DNA of 51,013 bases from a miscellaneous Crenarchaeota group-6 archaeon AD8-1 (GTDB lineage: Archaea > Thermoproteota > Bathyarchaeia > Bathyarchaeales > Bathycorpusculaceae). How positions within the stretch are numbered: the first letter of the stretch is position 1; each line of letters opens with the position of its first letter. Positions 44,348-51,013 of the stretch are shown in pieces. A program made the position numbers and the translations under genes. The notes under the pieces are model-generated. The model made no database searches. It had not been told where the DNA came from and saw only the letters and a program-made list of their open reading frames with translations. Location of the stretch: positions 1-51,013 of the forward strand of contig LFWW01000010.1 in assembly GCA_001273385.1 (NCBI GenBank), given 5' to 3'.

Positions 44348-46047
44348 TAATAATTCCCTACCTGTTCGTTTATTCCACATCCTGGAGGAACCATTGGATC
44401 AACATTTTCTTCTGATGATATTGGGACATCGATAACTGTCGTGATGTCGCTATTGAGTGCTTCTTTTACAGCTTTTTTGAACTCTGGTAAAGATCTTGCT
44501 CTTAGACCTTGTGCTCCATAAGCTTCGGCTAGTTTAACAAAATCTGGGCTACTTCCAAGTTTTATTGCTGAATATCTTCCTCTAAAGAATAATCTTTGCC
44601 ACTGAGCTACCATTCCGAGAACTGAATTATTTAGCACAACAACAATTACTGGGATTTGTTCTGTAACAGAAGTTGCTAGCTCTTGTTCGGTCATTCTAAA
44701 ACTACCATCTCCAGCAATATCTACTACTACTTTATTTGGACAAGCGACTTTGGCTCCAATAGATGCTGGGAATCCAAAACCCATTGTTCCCAATCCCCCA
44801 GAGCTAATGAAAGTTCTAGGTTTTAATGAGTTAAAATACAACGCTGACCACATTTGGTTTTGACCTACTTCTGTAGCAACTATTGCATCGTTTGGTAATA
44901 ATTTTCGAAGTTCGTATAAAATGGCTTTTGGTTTGATCTCTTTTTCATTATTATCAGGAGGCAGATTAAGTGTCTGTTTTAATTCTTTAACGTGTATAGC
45001 CCACGGTGCATCTTTATTTTTTAATTTTTTTATGATTTTATTATTAATTTCTTTCAAAGTTTTTCTTGCATCGGCAACTATGGGCACGTTTACTTCAATA
45101 TTTTTTCCAATTTCTGCTGCATCGATGTCTATATGTATTATTTTTGCGGCTGCACAGAATGTATTTACTGTTCCTGTTGCTCGATCTGAAAACCTTGTTC
45201 CCACAGCCAAAACAACATCAGCTTCGCATAACAGTTTATTGGCTACCGGATTTCCATGCATTCCAATGCTTCCCACAGATAACGGGTGGTTTTCAGTAAT
45301 AGATCCTTTTCCCATGAATGAGGTTGCTACAGGTGCCATTAAAATTTCTGCCGTTTTTGTTAACTCATGTGTTGCATTACTCGTGATTACTCCTCCTCCA
45401 GAAAGTATAACTGGTTTTTCTGCACTCATCAGCAGTTTTACAGCTCTTTCAATCTGCATGGGATGGGGTTTAGTTTTTGGTTTGTATCCTCTTATTCTTA
45501 TTTTATTTGAAAAAACCATTTCTGCAACTTCAGATTGAAGATTTTTAGGAACATCTATTAGAACTGGTCCTGGTCTGCCTGTTGTTGCTATATAGAATGC
45601 ATTTTTTATAATTTCAGGAATTTCAGCAACTGTTTGTATTTGATGGTTATACTTAGTGATTGGAGATGTAATTCCAACAATATCTGCCTCTTGAAATGAA
45701 TCTCTACCTATCATGTATGTGGTGTTTTTGCTAGTTGTTGGGACTTGTCCTGTGAGTGCTACAACAGGGGCTGAATCCATATATGCATTTGCGATTCCAG
45801 TTACTAAGTTAGTGGCACCTGGACCTGAAGTAGCCATACACACACCAGGTTTTCCACTTGCTCTTGCATAGCCCTCAGCTGCATGTATTGCACCTTGTTC
45901 GTGGCGACACAGTATATGTCTTATTTCTGAATTACAAAAATGATCATAAATAGGAAGTACTGCCCCACCAAGTATACCAAAAATCACTTCTACTTTTTGT
46001 TTTTCTAGGGATTTTATTATGGCTTTTGCGCCTGACATTTCAGTCAT
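44347..46047 (-). CDS. ilvB: Acetolactate synthase, catalytic large subunit
   Basis: IlvB condenses two pyruvates, or pyruvate with 2-oxobutyrate, using ThDP and FAD. The N-terminal domain carries the activating glutamate in 'CRHEQGAIHAAEGYARASG'. The middle FAD domain includes 'SGGGVITSNATHEL' and 'GMHGNPVANKLL'. The C-terminal ThDP motif is 'VDIAGDGSFRMTEQELATSV...VVVLNN'. Length 566 is normal. ATG 46047 has CAGGAGAA upstream. It is cotranscribed with ilvH. The next step, ilvC, is absent from this window. Confidence 0.96.
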   Translation of the reverse strand: MTEMSGAKAIIKSLEKQKVEVIFGILGGAVLPIYDHFCNSEIRHILCRHEQGAIHAAEGYARASGKPGVCMATSGPGATNLVTGIANAYMDSAPVVALTGQVPTTSKNTTYMIGRDSFQEADIVGITSPITKYNHQIQTVAEIPEIIKNAFYIATTGRPGPVLIDVPKNLQSEVAEMVFSNKIRIRGYKPKTKPHPMQIERAVKLLMSAEKPVILSGGGVITSNATHELTKTAEILMAPVATSFMGKGSITENHPLSVGSIGMHGNPVANKLLCEADVVLAVGTRFSDRATGTVNTFCAAAKIIHIDIDAAEIGKNIEVNVPIVADARKTLKEINNKIIKKLKNKDAPWAIHVKELKQTLNLPPDNNEKEIKPKAILYELRKLLPNDAIVATEVGQNQMWSALYFNSLKPRTFISSGGLGTMGFGFPASIGAKVACPNKVVVDIAGDGSFRMTEQELATSVTEQIPVIVVVLNNSVLGMVAQWQRLFFRGRYSAIKLGSSPDFVKLAEAYGAQGLRARSLPEFKKAVKEALNSDITTVIDVPISSEENVDPMVPPGCGINEQVGNY

Positions 46048-46143
46048 TTTTTATTTTTCTCCTGGTATGAAAAATTTGATATGAGAAATTTCATGGACAT
46101 CATAGTTGCTGTTTCTTTTGAAATAAATCTGTGCTTAATTATC

Positions 46144-46206
46144 TCAAAGGAAATGTACTTGTTTGAGAATACGATCCCTCACTATTATGTCTCCGTAAAA
46201 TCTCAT
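46144..46206 (-). CDS. Possible 20-residue leader peptide upstream of ilvB
   Basis: In the 219-nt gap before ilvB, an ATG at 46206 preceded by AAAAGGAA opens a 20-codon frame, MRFYGDIIVRDRILKQVHFL, ending in TGA at 46144. Seven of its residues are Ile, Leu or Val, which is what a branched-chain attenuation leader would show. This enrichment is only modest for an AT-rich genome, and translation-coupled attenuation is poorly known in archaea. I see no clear terminator hairpin. The remainder of the gap 46048-46266 contains no supported gene. Confidence 0.2.
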   Translation of the reverse strand: MRFYGDIIVRDRILKQVHFL

Positions 46207-46266
46207 GGTTCGTATTCCTTTTCCCATTTTACTTTAAAAAGTTTGTGGTTAATGCTTTTTTTAATT

Positions 46267-47814
46267 TTATTTTTTAGGTTTTTCTTTTGAATTATAAAAA
46301 GTTGTTAGTACGTTTATTCCACTGATTACTGCTTCTAAACTTGCCATTACAATATCTTCTCGAACACCCATTGCGGTTGCTTTTCGGTCTCCTTTTCTCA
46401 TAGTCACTACTACTTCAACCATTGCGTCTGTTCCTCCTGTTATTGCTTTAACATGGTATTTTTCTAGATGAATTGGTTCTGTTTCAAGAATTGCGGCTTT
46501 TACAGCGTTTATTGAGGCATCTACTGGACCAACTCCAAATGCTGCTCCGCAAACTTCTTTTTTATTAAGTGTTAATCTTACTGATGCCGTAGGTGTCACT
46601 TTGTCTCCACTGACAACGGTGATTTCTTTTAGTTGAATTGGTTTTACTTTTTTTAGTCCCATTACGGTTTCTGCAATAGCTAAAAGATCAGCATCCATTA
46701 CGAGTTTGCCTTTATCACCTACGTTTTTAACTCTTAGAGCTATTTCTTTGAGTTGTTCCTCTGTTGGTTTTAGACCCATTTTTGTTAGTGTATCTTTTAT
46801 TCCAGCCGATCCTGAGTGTTTTCCTGGGGATATTCTTCTGGTTCCGCCTACAAGTTCGGGTGATATAGGTTCGTAGGTTAAGGGGTTTGCAAGTAAGCCT
46901 TGAGTGTGAATTCCAGATTCATGTGTAAAAGCGTTTTCTCCAACTATTGCTTTGTTTGGTTGAACATGAATTCCTGTTAATCTAGAAACTAGCTGTGATA
47001 TGCTATACAATAGATCGGTTTTTATGTTCAGATCCTTTTTGTATAAGGATTTTAGTGCAATCACAATTTCTTCTAGTGAGGCGTTTCCCGCTCTTTCTCC
47101 TAATCCGTTTATTGTTGCATGGAACTGGTTGGCTCCTGCTCTTAGGGCTGCAATTGAGTTTGCTACTGCCATTCCAAAATCGTTGTGGCAGTGAACGCTT
47201 ATAACAGGAACTTTAAGAGCTTCTCTTAATTTGGCAAATAATTCGAAAGATTTTTCTGGTGTTAACACGCCAACTGTGTCGCAGGCTACTATTCTGTCTG
47301 CTCCAGCGTTTATTCCTTTGGTGAATAGTTCTATTAGGAATTTTATATCTGATCTTGTTGCATCTTCAGCTGATAATTCAACTATAAGCCCTCGGTTTTT
47401 TGCTTGTTCTACGCGTTCTTGGGTGATTTTTAGGATTTGTTTGCGTGTTTTTCTTATTTTGTATTTTAGATGTAGATCAGAAGTTGGAATAATTAGGTGG
47501 ATGCTGTCTGCGTTGCTTTCTGCTACAGCATCTATGTCGCCTGTTGTTCCTCGTGAGGCGCTGCAAATCTCTGCTTTCAGACCTTGTTGGGCTATGAGTT
47601 TTACTGCTTCCATTTCACCTTTGGAAACAGCTGCAAAACCAGCTTCGATTACATCAACACCAAGTTCGTCTAGACGCTGAGCAATTCTAACTTTGTTTTC
47701 AGGTGTTAAGGATACACCAGGGGTTTGTTCGCCATCTCTTAGCGTCGTATCAAAAACTCTTATTTTCTCAGGTAAGTGATTAAATAAAGCGATTCCCCAT
47801 TTTTGGTCACTCAC
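46267..47814 (-). CDS. cimA: Second LeuA-family synthase: (R)-citramalate synthase or 2-isopropylmalate synthase
   Basis: The 515-residue protein has the same HMGL barrel and C-terminal regulatory domain as the leuA copy at 39414. Motifs include 'IRVFDTTLRDGEQTPGVSL', 'VELSAEDATRSDIKFLIELF', 'VHCHNDFGMAVANSIAAL', 'NGLGERAGNASLEEI' and 'SPGKHSGSAGI', then 'GVGPVDASINAV'. The 'VELSAEDATRSD' and 'VVSGDKVTPTASV' segments resemble Methanocaldococcus citramalate synthase as I recall it. Position beside ilvB and ilvD suits isoleucine via citramalate. Isopropylmalate or homocitrate synthase remain alternatives. GTG 47814 lacks a ribosome-binding site; short-leader initiation from a TATA element about 30 nt upstream is plausible. 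Confidence 0.8.
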   Translation of the reverse strand: MSDQKWGIALFNHLPEKIRVFDTTLRDGEQTPGVSLTPENKVRIAQRLDELGVDVIEAGFAAVSKGEMEAVKLIAQQGLKAEICSASRGTTGDIDAVAESNADSIHLIIPTSDLHLKYKIRKTRKQILKITQERVEQAKNRGLIVELSAEDATRSDIKFLIELFTKGINAGADRIVACDTVGVLTPEKSFELFAKLREALKVPVISVHCHNDFGMAVANSIAALRAGANQFHATINGLGERAGNASLEEIVIALKSLYKKDLNIKTDLLYSISQLVSRLTGIHVQPNKAIVGENAFTHESGIHTQGLLANPLTYEPISPELVGGTRRISPGKHSGSAGIKDTLTKMGLKPTEEQLKEIALRVKNVGDKGKLVMDADLLAIAETVMGLKKVKPIQLKEITVVSGDKVTPTASVRLTLNKKEVCGAAFGVGPVDASINAVKAAILETEPIHLEKYHVKAITGGTDAMVEVVVTMRKGDRKATAMGVREDIVMASLEAVISGINVLTTFYNSKEKPKK

Positions 47815-47839
47815 GGCAGTTTGTTTCAGAGCGTCATGC

Positions 47840-47852
47840 TTAAATATAAAAT
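47840..47852. promoter_or_regulatory. Shared TATA-like element between the divergent synthase and ilvD
   Basis: The 71-nt intergenic gap has a single strongly AT-rich core, TTAAATATAAAAT. On the plus strand it would place transcription start near 47872, about 14 nt before the ilvD ATG. On the minus strand it would place it near 47820, a few bases before the GTG at 47814. One element could therefore drive both genes. Confidence 0.4.
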
Positions 47853-47885
47853 TTTTGGTTTGATACTGTGTTGGGATTTTAAAGG

Positions 47886-49431
47886 ATGAGAAGTGATAAA
47901 ATAAAAAAAGGTGTTGAAAGAGCGCCTCATAGATCTTTATTAAAGGCTTTGGGTTTGAGTGATGATGATCTATCCAAGCCTTTTATTGGTATTGCTAATA
48001 GTTATAATAATATTATTCCTGGTCATTTGCATCTTAATGAGATTGCTGAATCAGTGAAATATGGTATTGTTGAAGCTGGGGCAACTCCTTTTGAGTTTAG
48101 TACGATTGGTGTTTGTGATGGTTTAGCTATGGGTCATGAAGGTATGAGGTATTCTTTGCCTTCTCGTGAGTTGATAGCTGATTCTGTTGAGGTTATGGTT
48201 CAGGCTCATAGTTTGGATGGGTTGGTTATGATATCAAACTGTGATAAGATTACGCCTGGTATGCTTATGGCTTGTGCAAGATTGGATATTCCGTCGATTA
48301 TGGTGACTGGGGGTGCTATGAAGTCTGGTCTTTTCAAAGGTAAAAAGGTTGGAGTTTCTGATGTGTTTGAAGGAATGGGTAGGGTTTTTGCAGATAAGAT
48401 GACAAACGAGGAGTTGGGTCTTCTTGAGGATGTTGCTTGTCCTGGTTGTGGATCTTGTAATGGTATGTTTACTGCTAATACTATGGCTTGTTTAACTGAG
48501 GCTCTTGGAATGTCTTTGCCTTATTGTGCTACTGCTTTGGCTAGGAGTGCAGCAAAAACTAGAATTGCTAAAAATTCTGGTAAGAAGATTGTGGAGCTTG
48601 TGGACAAGAATTTGATTCCTTCTAAAATATTGACTAAAGATAGTTTTGAGAATGCTATTGCTGTTGATATGGCTTTAGGTGGTTCAACAAATTCAGTTTT
48701 GCACTTGTCTGCTATAGCTAAAGAAGCTGGCTTGTCTCTTTCTTTGAGTCTTTTTGATAAGATAAGTAGAAAGGTTCCTCATCTTTGCAGTATGGTTCCA
48801 AGTGGGCCTTATGATATTGAGCAATTGCATAATGCAGGTGGAATTCCTGCTCTATTACAGGAGTTATCTTCTTTGTTGTCGTTGGATGTTCTTTCTGTTT
48901 CTGGTTTATCTATGAAAGAAAATATCAAACAAGCTAAAGTTTGTGATTCCGATGTTATCCATTCTTTGGATAATCCTGTTCACAGTTCAGGGGGAATAGC
49001 CATTTTATCTGGAAATCTTGCGCCAAAAGGAGCTGTGGTTAAAACTGTTGCTGTTTCAAAAAATATGCTCATCCATAAGGGTCCTGCAAGAGTGTTTGAT
49101 TCAGAGCAAGCTTCAGTTTTGGCAATGAAAAATCATGAAATAAAAGTTGGAGACGTTATTGTTATTCGCTATGAAGGTCCCAAAGGGGGTCCAGGCATGC
49201 CAGAAATGTTGGTGCCTACAGCTACAATAACTGGTATGGGTTTGAGTGAAAGCGTAGCTTTAATCACTGATGGTCGTTTTTCTGGAGCCACTAGAGGTCC
49301 GTGCATTGGACATATTAAATGTTGAGTTAAGCCAAAAAGAAATCTACAAAAGACTTCAAAACTGGAAACCCAAACCTCCAAAAATTACTAAAGGCTATCT
49401 TTATAGGTATACTCCAACCAAAATCAATTGA
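47886..49431 (+). pseudogene. ilvD: Dihydroxyacid dehydratase, damaged at the C-terminal domain (internal deletion and frameshift)
   Basis: IlvD makes 2-oxoisovalerate or 2-oxo-3-methylvalerate and is an Fe-S enzyme. The first 478 residues are orderly: cluster and metal ligands in '[17 protein letters not shown]' and '[21 protein letters not shown]', and the catalytic serine in '[18 protein letters not shown]'. Then the frame runs 'IKC' into a TGA at 49323. In the +1 frame directly beyond lies '[17 protein letters not shown]' and '[15 protein letters not shown]', the tail of the family, ending at 49431. About 28-30 residues between 'CIGH' and this tail are missing (deletion length congruent to 2 mod 3), and the last dozen residues are lost too. 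ATG 47886 starts the frame. Confidence 0.85.
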
Positions 49432-49475
49432 AAATTCTTTTTATATCTTTTTTTAGGGTTTTTTCTTGTTATTTT
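49432..49475 (+). terminator. T-rich terminator after ilvD
   Basis: After the ilvD tail the plus strand shows repeated T runs (about 49437-49471, including TTTTTTT and TTTTTT). This suits intrinsic archaeal termination. The rest of 49476-49554 has only a possible promoter for the small gene at 49555. Confidence 0.5.
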
Positions 49476-49554
49476 GGAGATTTTGAATGATGATTTTGGA
49501 TTCATAAGTGTTTTAATTATCTTGAAATAGGCTTGATAATCAAGGTGAATATGT

Positions 49555-49773
49555 TTGAGTACACAGATCCTTCGAGCTTGCAAAGAATTAATTGAGGATG
49601 CAAAAAAGAGTTGCGCTGATTTAGTGTTTAAGGAATTTTGTTTAGATGTGCTTTCAAAAGCTGGTACTGTTCTTAATGATACTGAGTTTAATCAACTTGT
49701 TGTTTTTGCTTCAGAGCTCATTGAGGGCAAGAATCTTATTGAGTATCATCCTCAAATAACTGTTAAGAGTTAA
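49555..49773 (+). CDS. Small hypothetical protein, 72 aa
   Basis: This frame has a convincing ribosome-binding site (AGGTGA at about 49541-49546) six bases before TTG 49555. The product is helical and mildly acidic, with 'ACKELIEDAKKSCADLVFKEFCLDVLSK' and a second helix 'NQLVVFASELIEGKNLIEY'. It contains three cysteines, none in a recognised motif. I do not recognise the family. It stands alone between ilvD and the zinc-ribbon gene. Confidence 0.55.
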   Translation: MSTQILRACKELIEDAKKSCADLVFKEFCLDVLSKAGTVLNDTEFNQLVVFASELIEGKNLIEYHPQITVKS

Positions 49774-50031
49774 ATTTTCTAAAAATGTGCAATTTTTAAT
49801 AAATAAAAATCAGCAATCATAAAATCTATTTTCCATTAACTCTTATTGATTTCATTTACTGTTTTAAGCTCCAACTCTTTTTAGGTTTAAATTATGTTTA
49901 GTATTTCAATTTCTTTATAGTAAAATATCGTTTTTAGAGGTAAGTCTTATATTCATCAATTGGATGCATAGGTGCATTGCGTAATAAGAAAATTTTATGC
50001 ATTAAACAGTACGAAGGAGTTGAAATAGTTA

Positions 50032-50172
50032 ATGTCCGAGAGAGAAATGCACGACACTGTTTGTTCTGAATGCGGTCAGGAATGTCAAGTTCCATTCAAA
50101 CCTGATTCAGATAGACCAGTATATTGTCGAGAATGCTATCAAAAAAAACGTCCCCCCAGAAGGCGTTATTAA
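50032..50172 (+). CDS. Zinc-ribbon protein, 46 aa
   Basis: The ATG at 50032 follows GAAGGAG. The 46-residue product contains the pairs CSEC (11-14) and CREC (32-35), with a fifth cysteine at 18 and a basic C-terminal tail (KKRPPRRRY). The 'CGQECQVPFKP...PVYCRECY' pattern is that of the CxxC-x17-CxxC zinc-ribbon family widespread in archaea and bacteria. It probably binds nucleic acid, but no specific role is established. It was not long enough to be noticed by simple length cut-offs. Confidence 0.8.
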   Translation: MSEREMHDTVCSECGQECQVPFKPDSDRPVYCRECYQKKRPPRRRY

Positions 50173-50310
50173 ACATTCATAAAATAAGAATAAATTAATT
50201 TTATTCAATAAATATTATTTTTTTTATAATTTTTTTTCCATATTGCTATTTAAACAGAAAAAGTCTAAATAAAACAAAATCTCATAGAGCAATCGATAAT
50301 CCTTAAAAAA

Positions 50311-50384
50311 GGGCCGGTAGTTCAGCTGGTATGAACGCCTGACTTGCACTCAGGAGGTCTGGGGTTCAAATCCCCACCGGTCCA
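50311..50384 (+). tRNA. tRNA-Ala (anticodon UGC)
   Basis: The 74-nt gene folds as a cloverleaf. The acceptor stem GGGCCGG pairs with CCGGTCC (50377-50383), and the third pair is G3-U70, the alanine identity element. The D stem is GTTC/GAAC, the anticodon stem CCTGA/TCAGG encloses CTTGCAC with anticodon TGC, and the T arm is TGGGG-TTCAAAT-CCCCA. The discriminator is A at 50384 and CCA is not encoded. T-rich sequence follows at about 50409-50416. No intron is seen. Confidence 0.96.
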
Positions 50385-50560
50385 CTGGAACGAACACCGG
50401 TATTCTTGCTTTTTTAGAAAAGAAATGTAGTGATGTCGCTAATGTTGTAAGATGGGCGCATTCTATTATGGAATATGCATAAATTCTTTATCAAAAATTA
50501 TATTGGTTGTTTTCCGATATTCAATATTGTTTCAAATATAATTGGATGAGGAAAGTGGAT

Positions 50561-50842
50561 ATGGATTACATAACTATAATTGGATTGTCAGCAGCTGCAA
50601 TGGGTGGGATCGCACTTTTCCCTCAAGTGTTGAAGGTTTTGAAGACCCGATCTACCAAAGACATTTCTCGTGAAATGATTTTAATATTGGCGGGTAGCAT
50701 TTTTTTGTGGCTCGTTTACGGAATTTTGTTAAGTAATCTGCCTATCATAATTGCTAATTTTTTTGGTCTTATTCAAGCTATTATTATCTTATTCTATAAA
50801 ATCAAAAATCAAATGAAAAAGATGAAACCTTGTGAAGAGTAG
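50561..50842 (+). CDS. SemiSWEET-like small membrane transporter (MtN3 family)
   Basis: The protein of about 93 residues has three predicted membrane helices: 'TIIGLSAAAMGGIALF', 'MILILAGSIFLWLVYGIL' and 'LPIIIANFFGLIQAIIILFY'. The conserved 'FPQVLKVLKTRSTKDIS' (PQ loop) sits after the first, as in bacterial and archaeal SemiSWEETs, which dimerise to transport sugars. The C-terminal tail is basic. I choose ATG 50561 with GAGG upstream; the frame extends to 50507. The substrate is unknown. Confidence 0.85.
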   Translation: MDYITIIGLSAAAMGGIALFPQVLKVLKTRSTKDISREMILILAGSIFLWLVYGILLSNLPIIIANFFGLIQAIIILFYKIKNQMKKMKPCEE

Positions 50843-50904
50843 ATAATATATTATAAAATCTCGTCGTTTGTATCTGATATTTATTAGATAAATGTTAATT
50901 CGAA

Positions 50905-51000
50905 GAAAAGTGGGGGGTTTTGCGGGTGATATCTCCACTCTGGCAAGGATACAAATCTTTGCTGGAACAGATTAGGACCGGTGTGTAAATCCAAACAGGA
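50905..51000 (+). ncRNA. Possible structured RNA or riboswitch at the right edge (incomplete)
   Basis: This stretch is clearly richer in G and C than its AT-rich surroundings and has no open frame of note. Two hairpins are visible: 50909-50916 (AGTGGGGG) with 50932-50939 (TCTCCACT), eight pairs including two G-U; and 50942-50950 with 50955-50963 (GGCAAGGAT/ATCTTTGCT) around an ACAA loop. Further on, 'GGACCGGTGTGTAAATCC' resembles the GGTG...AATCC box of cobalamin riboswitches, but the rest cannot be checked. The window ends before any downstream gene. Confidence 0.35.
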
Positions 51001-51013
51001 GATAAATTTTTAC

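Noticed and set aside
44921-45538. Long plus-strand frame of 205 codons opposite ilvB
   Set aside because: It is a mirror of the intact ilvB coding sequence, has no family resemblance, and is Ser/Phe-rich as expected of an antisense shadow.
46081-46290. Plus-strand frame of 69 codons in the ilvB upstream gap
   Set aside because: No ribosome-binding site, low-complexity Phe/Leu-rich end, and it overlaps the 3' end of the CimA-like gene; more likely chance in AT-rich DNA.
49401-49583. Minus-strand frame of 60 codons after ilvD
   Set aside because: It is Lys/Ile-rich, lies over T-rich terminator sequence and has no ribosome-binding site or family pattern.
50905-51000. Reading the right-edge structured region as SRP RNA
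   Set aside because: The order of hairpins and the UGUAA-like motif does not match the SRP Alu domain, and no helix 8 motif is visible.

Overview
This window is almost certainly archaeal chromosome. It is AT-rich and densely coded, with many TTG and GTG starts behind strong GGAGG or GGTGA ribosome-binding sites. Several gene families point to Archaea: a GHMP-type shikimate kinase, 3-dehydroquinate synthase II, a CTP-dependent riboflavin kinase, an ADP-forming acyl-CoA synthetase alpha subunit, LysW-based lysine synthesis, inositol-1-phosphate synthase, an Lrp-type regulator and the methanogen-type homocysteine genes. The mixture fits an uncultured Thermoproteota lineage such as Bathyarchaeia. 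That placement is inference from gene content only.

Region 1 (1-9.4 kb, mostly minus strand) holds housekeeping and central metabolism: a partial glycosyltransferase with a small winged-helix gene, pgk and a bacterial-type gap, a flavin disulfide reductase with a GcvH-like lipoyl protein, inositol-1-phosphate synthase, a hypothetical gene and ribK on the plus strand, an acyl-CoA synthetase alpha subunit, and a CofE-like protein.

Region 2 (9.5-49.4 kb) is a nearly uninterrupted block of about 40 kb for amino acid biosynthesis. In order it contains: an Lrp regulator divergent from lysWXYZJK (lysine, and possibly arginine); aspartokinase, homoserine dehydrogenase and threonine synthase, preceded by an ACT-domain protein; argG, argH, carA and carB; the homocysteine trio (DUF39-CBS, NIL-ferredoxin and a frameshifted UPF0280 gene); the whole shikimate-to-prephenate run (aroB', aroD, aroE, aroK, aroA, aroC, aroQ, aminotransferase, tyrA) with pheA convergent; leuA-leuB-leuD-leuC; ilvB-ilvH; a second LeuA/CimA-family synthase; and a damaged ilvD. 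Aspartate semialdehyde formation, ilvC, argF and the aroA'-type first aromatic step are not in the window.

Region 3 (49.5-51.0 kb) has two very small genes (one a zinc ribbon), a tRNA-Ala(UGC), a SemiSWEET-like membrane protein, and a GC-richer structured stretch at the right edge that may be a non-coding RNA or riboswitch cut off by the window end.

The points most worth a second look are: two interrupted biosynthetic genes (ilvD and UPF0280); two genes (argG and the DUF39 gene) whose Shine-Dalgarno spacing points to ATT/ATC start codons; an unusually long LysX-like ATP-grasp enzyme; several palindromic operator candidates at regulatory gaps; and the structured element at the end. I see no mobile element, CRISPR array, defence system or obvious new multi-gene system.
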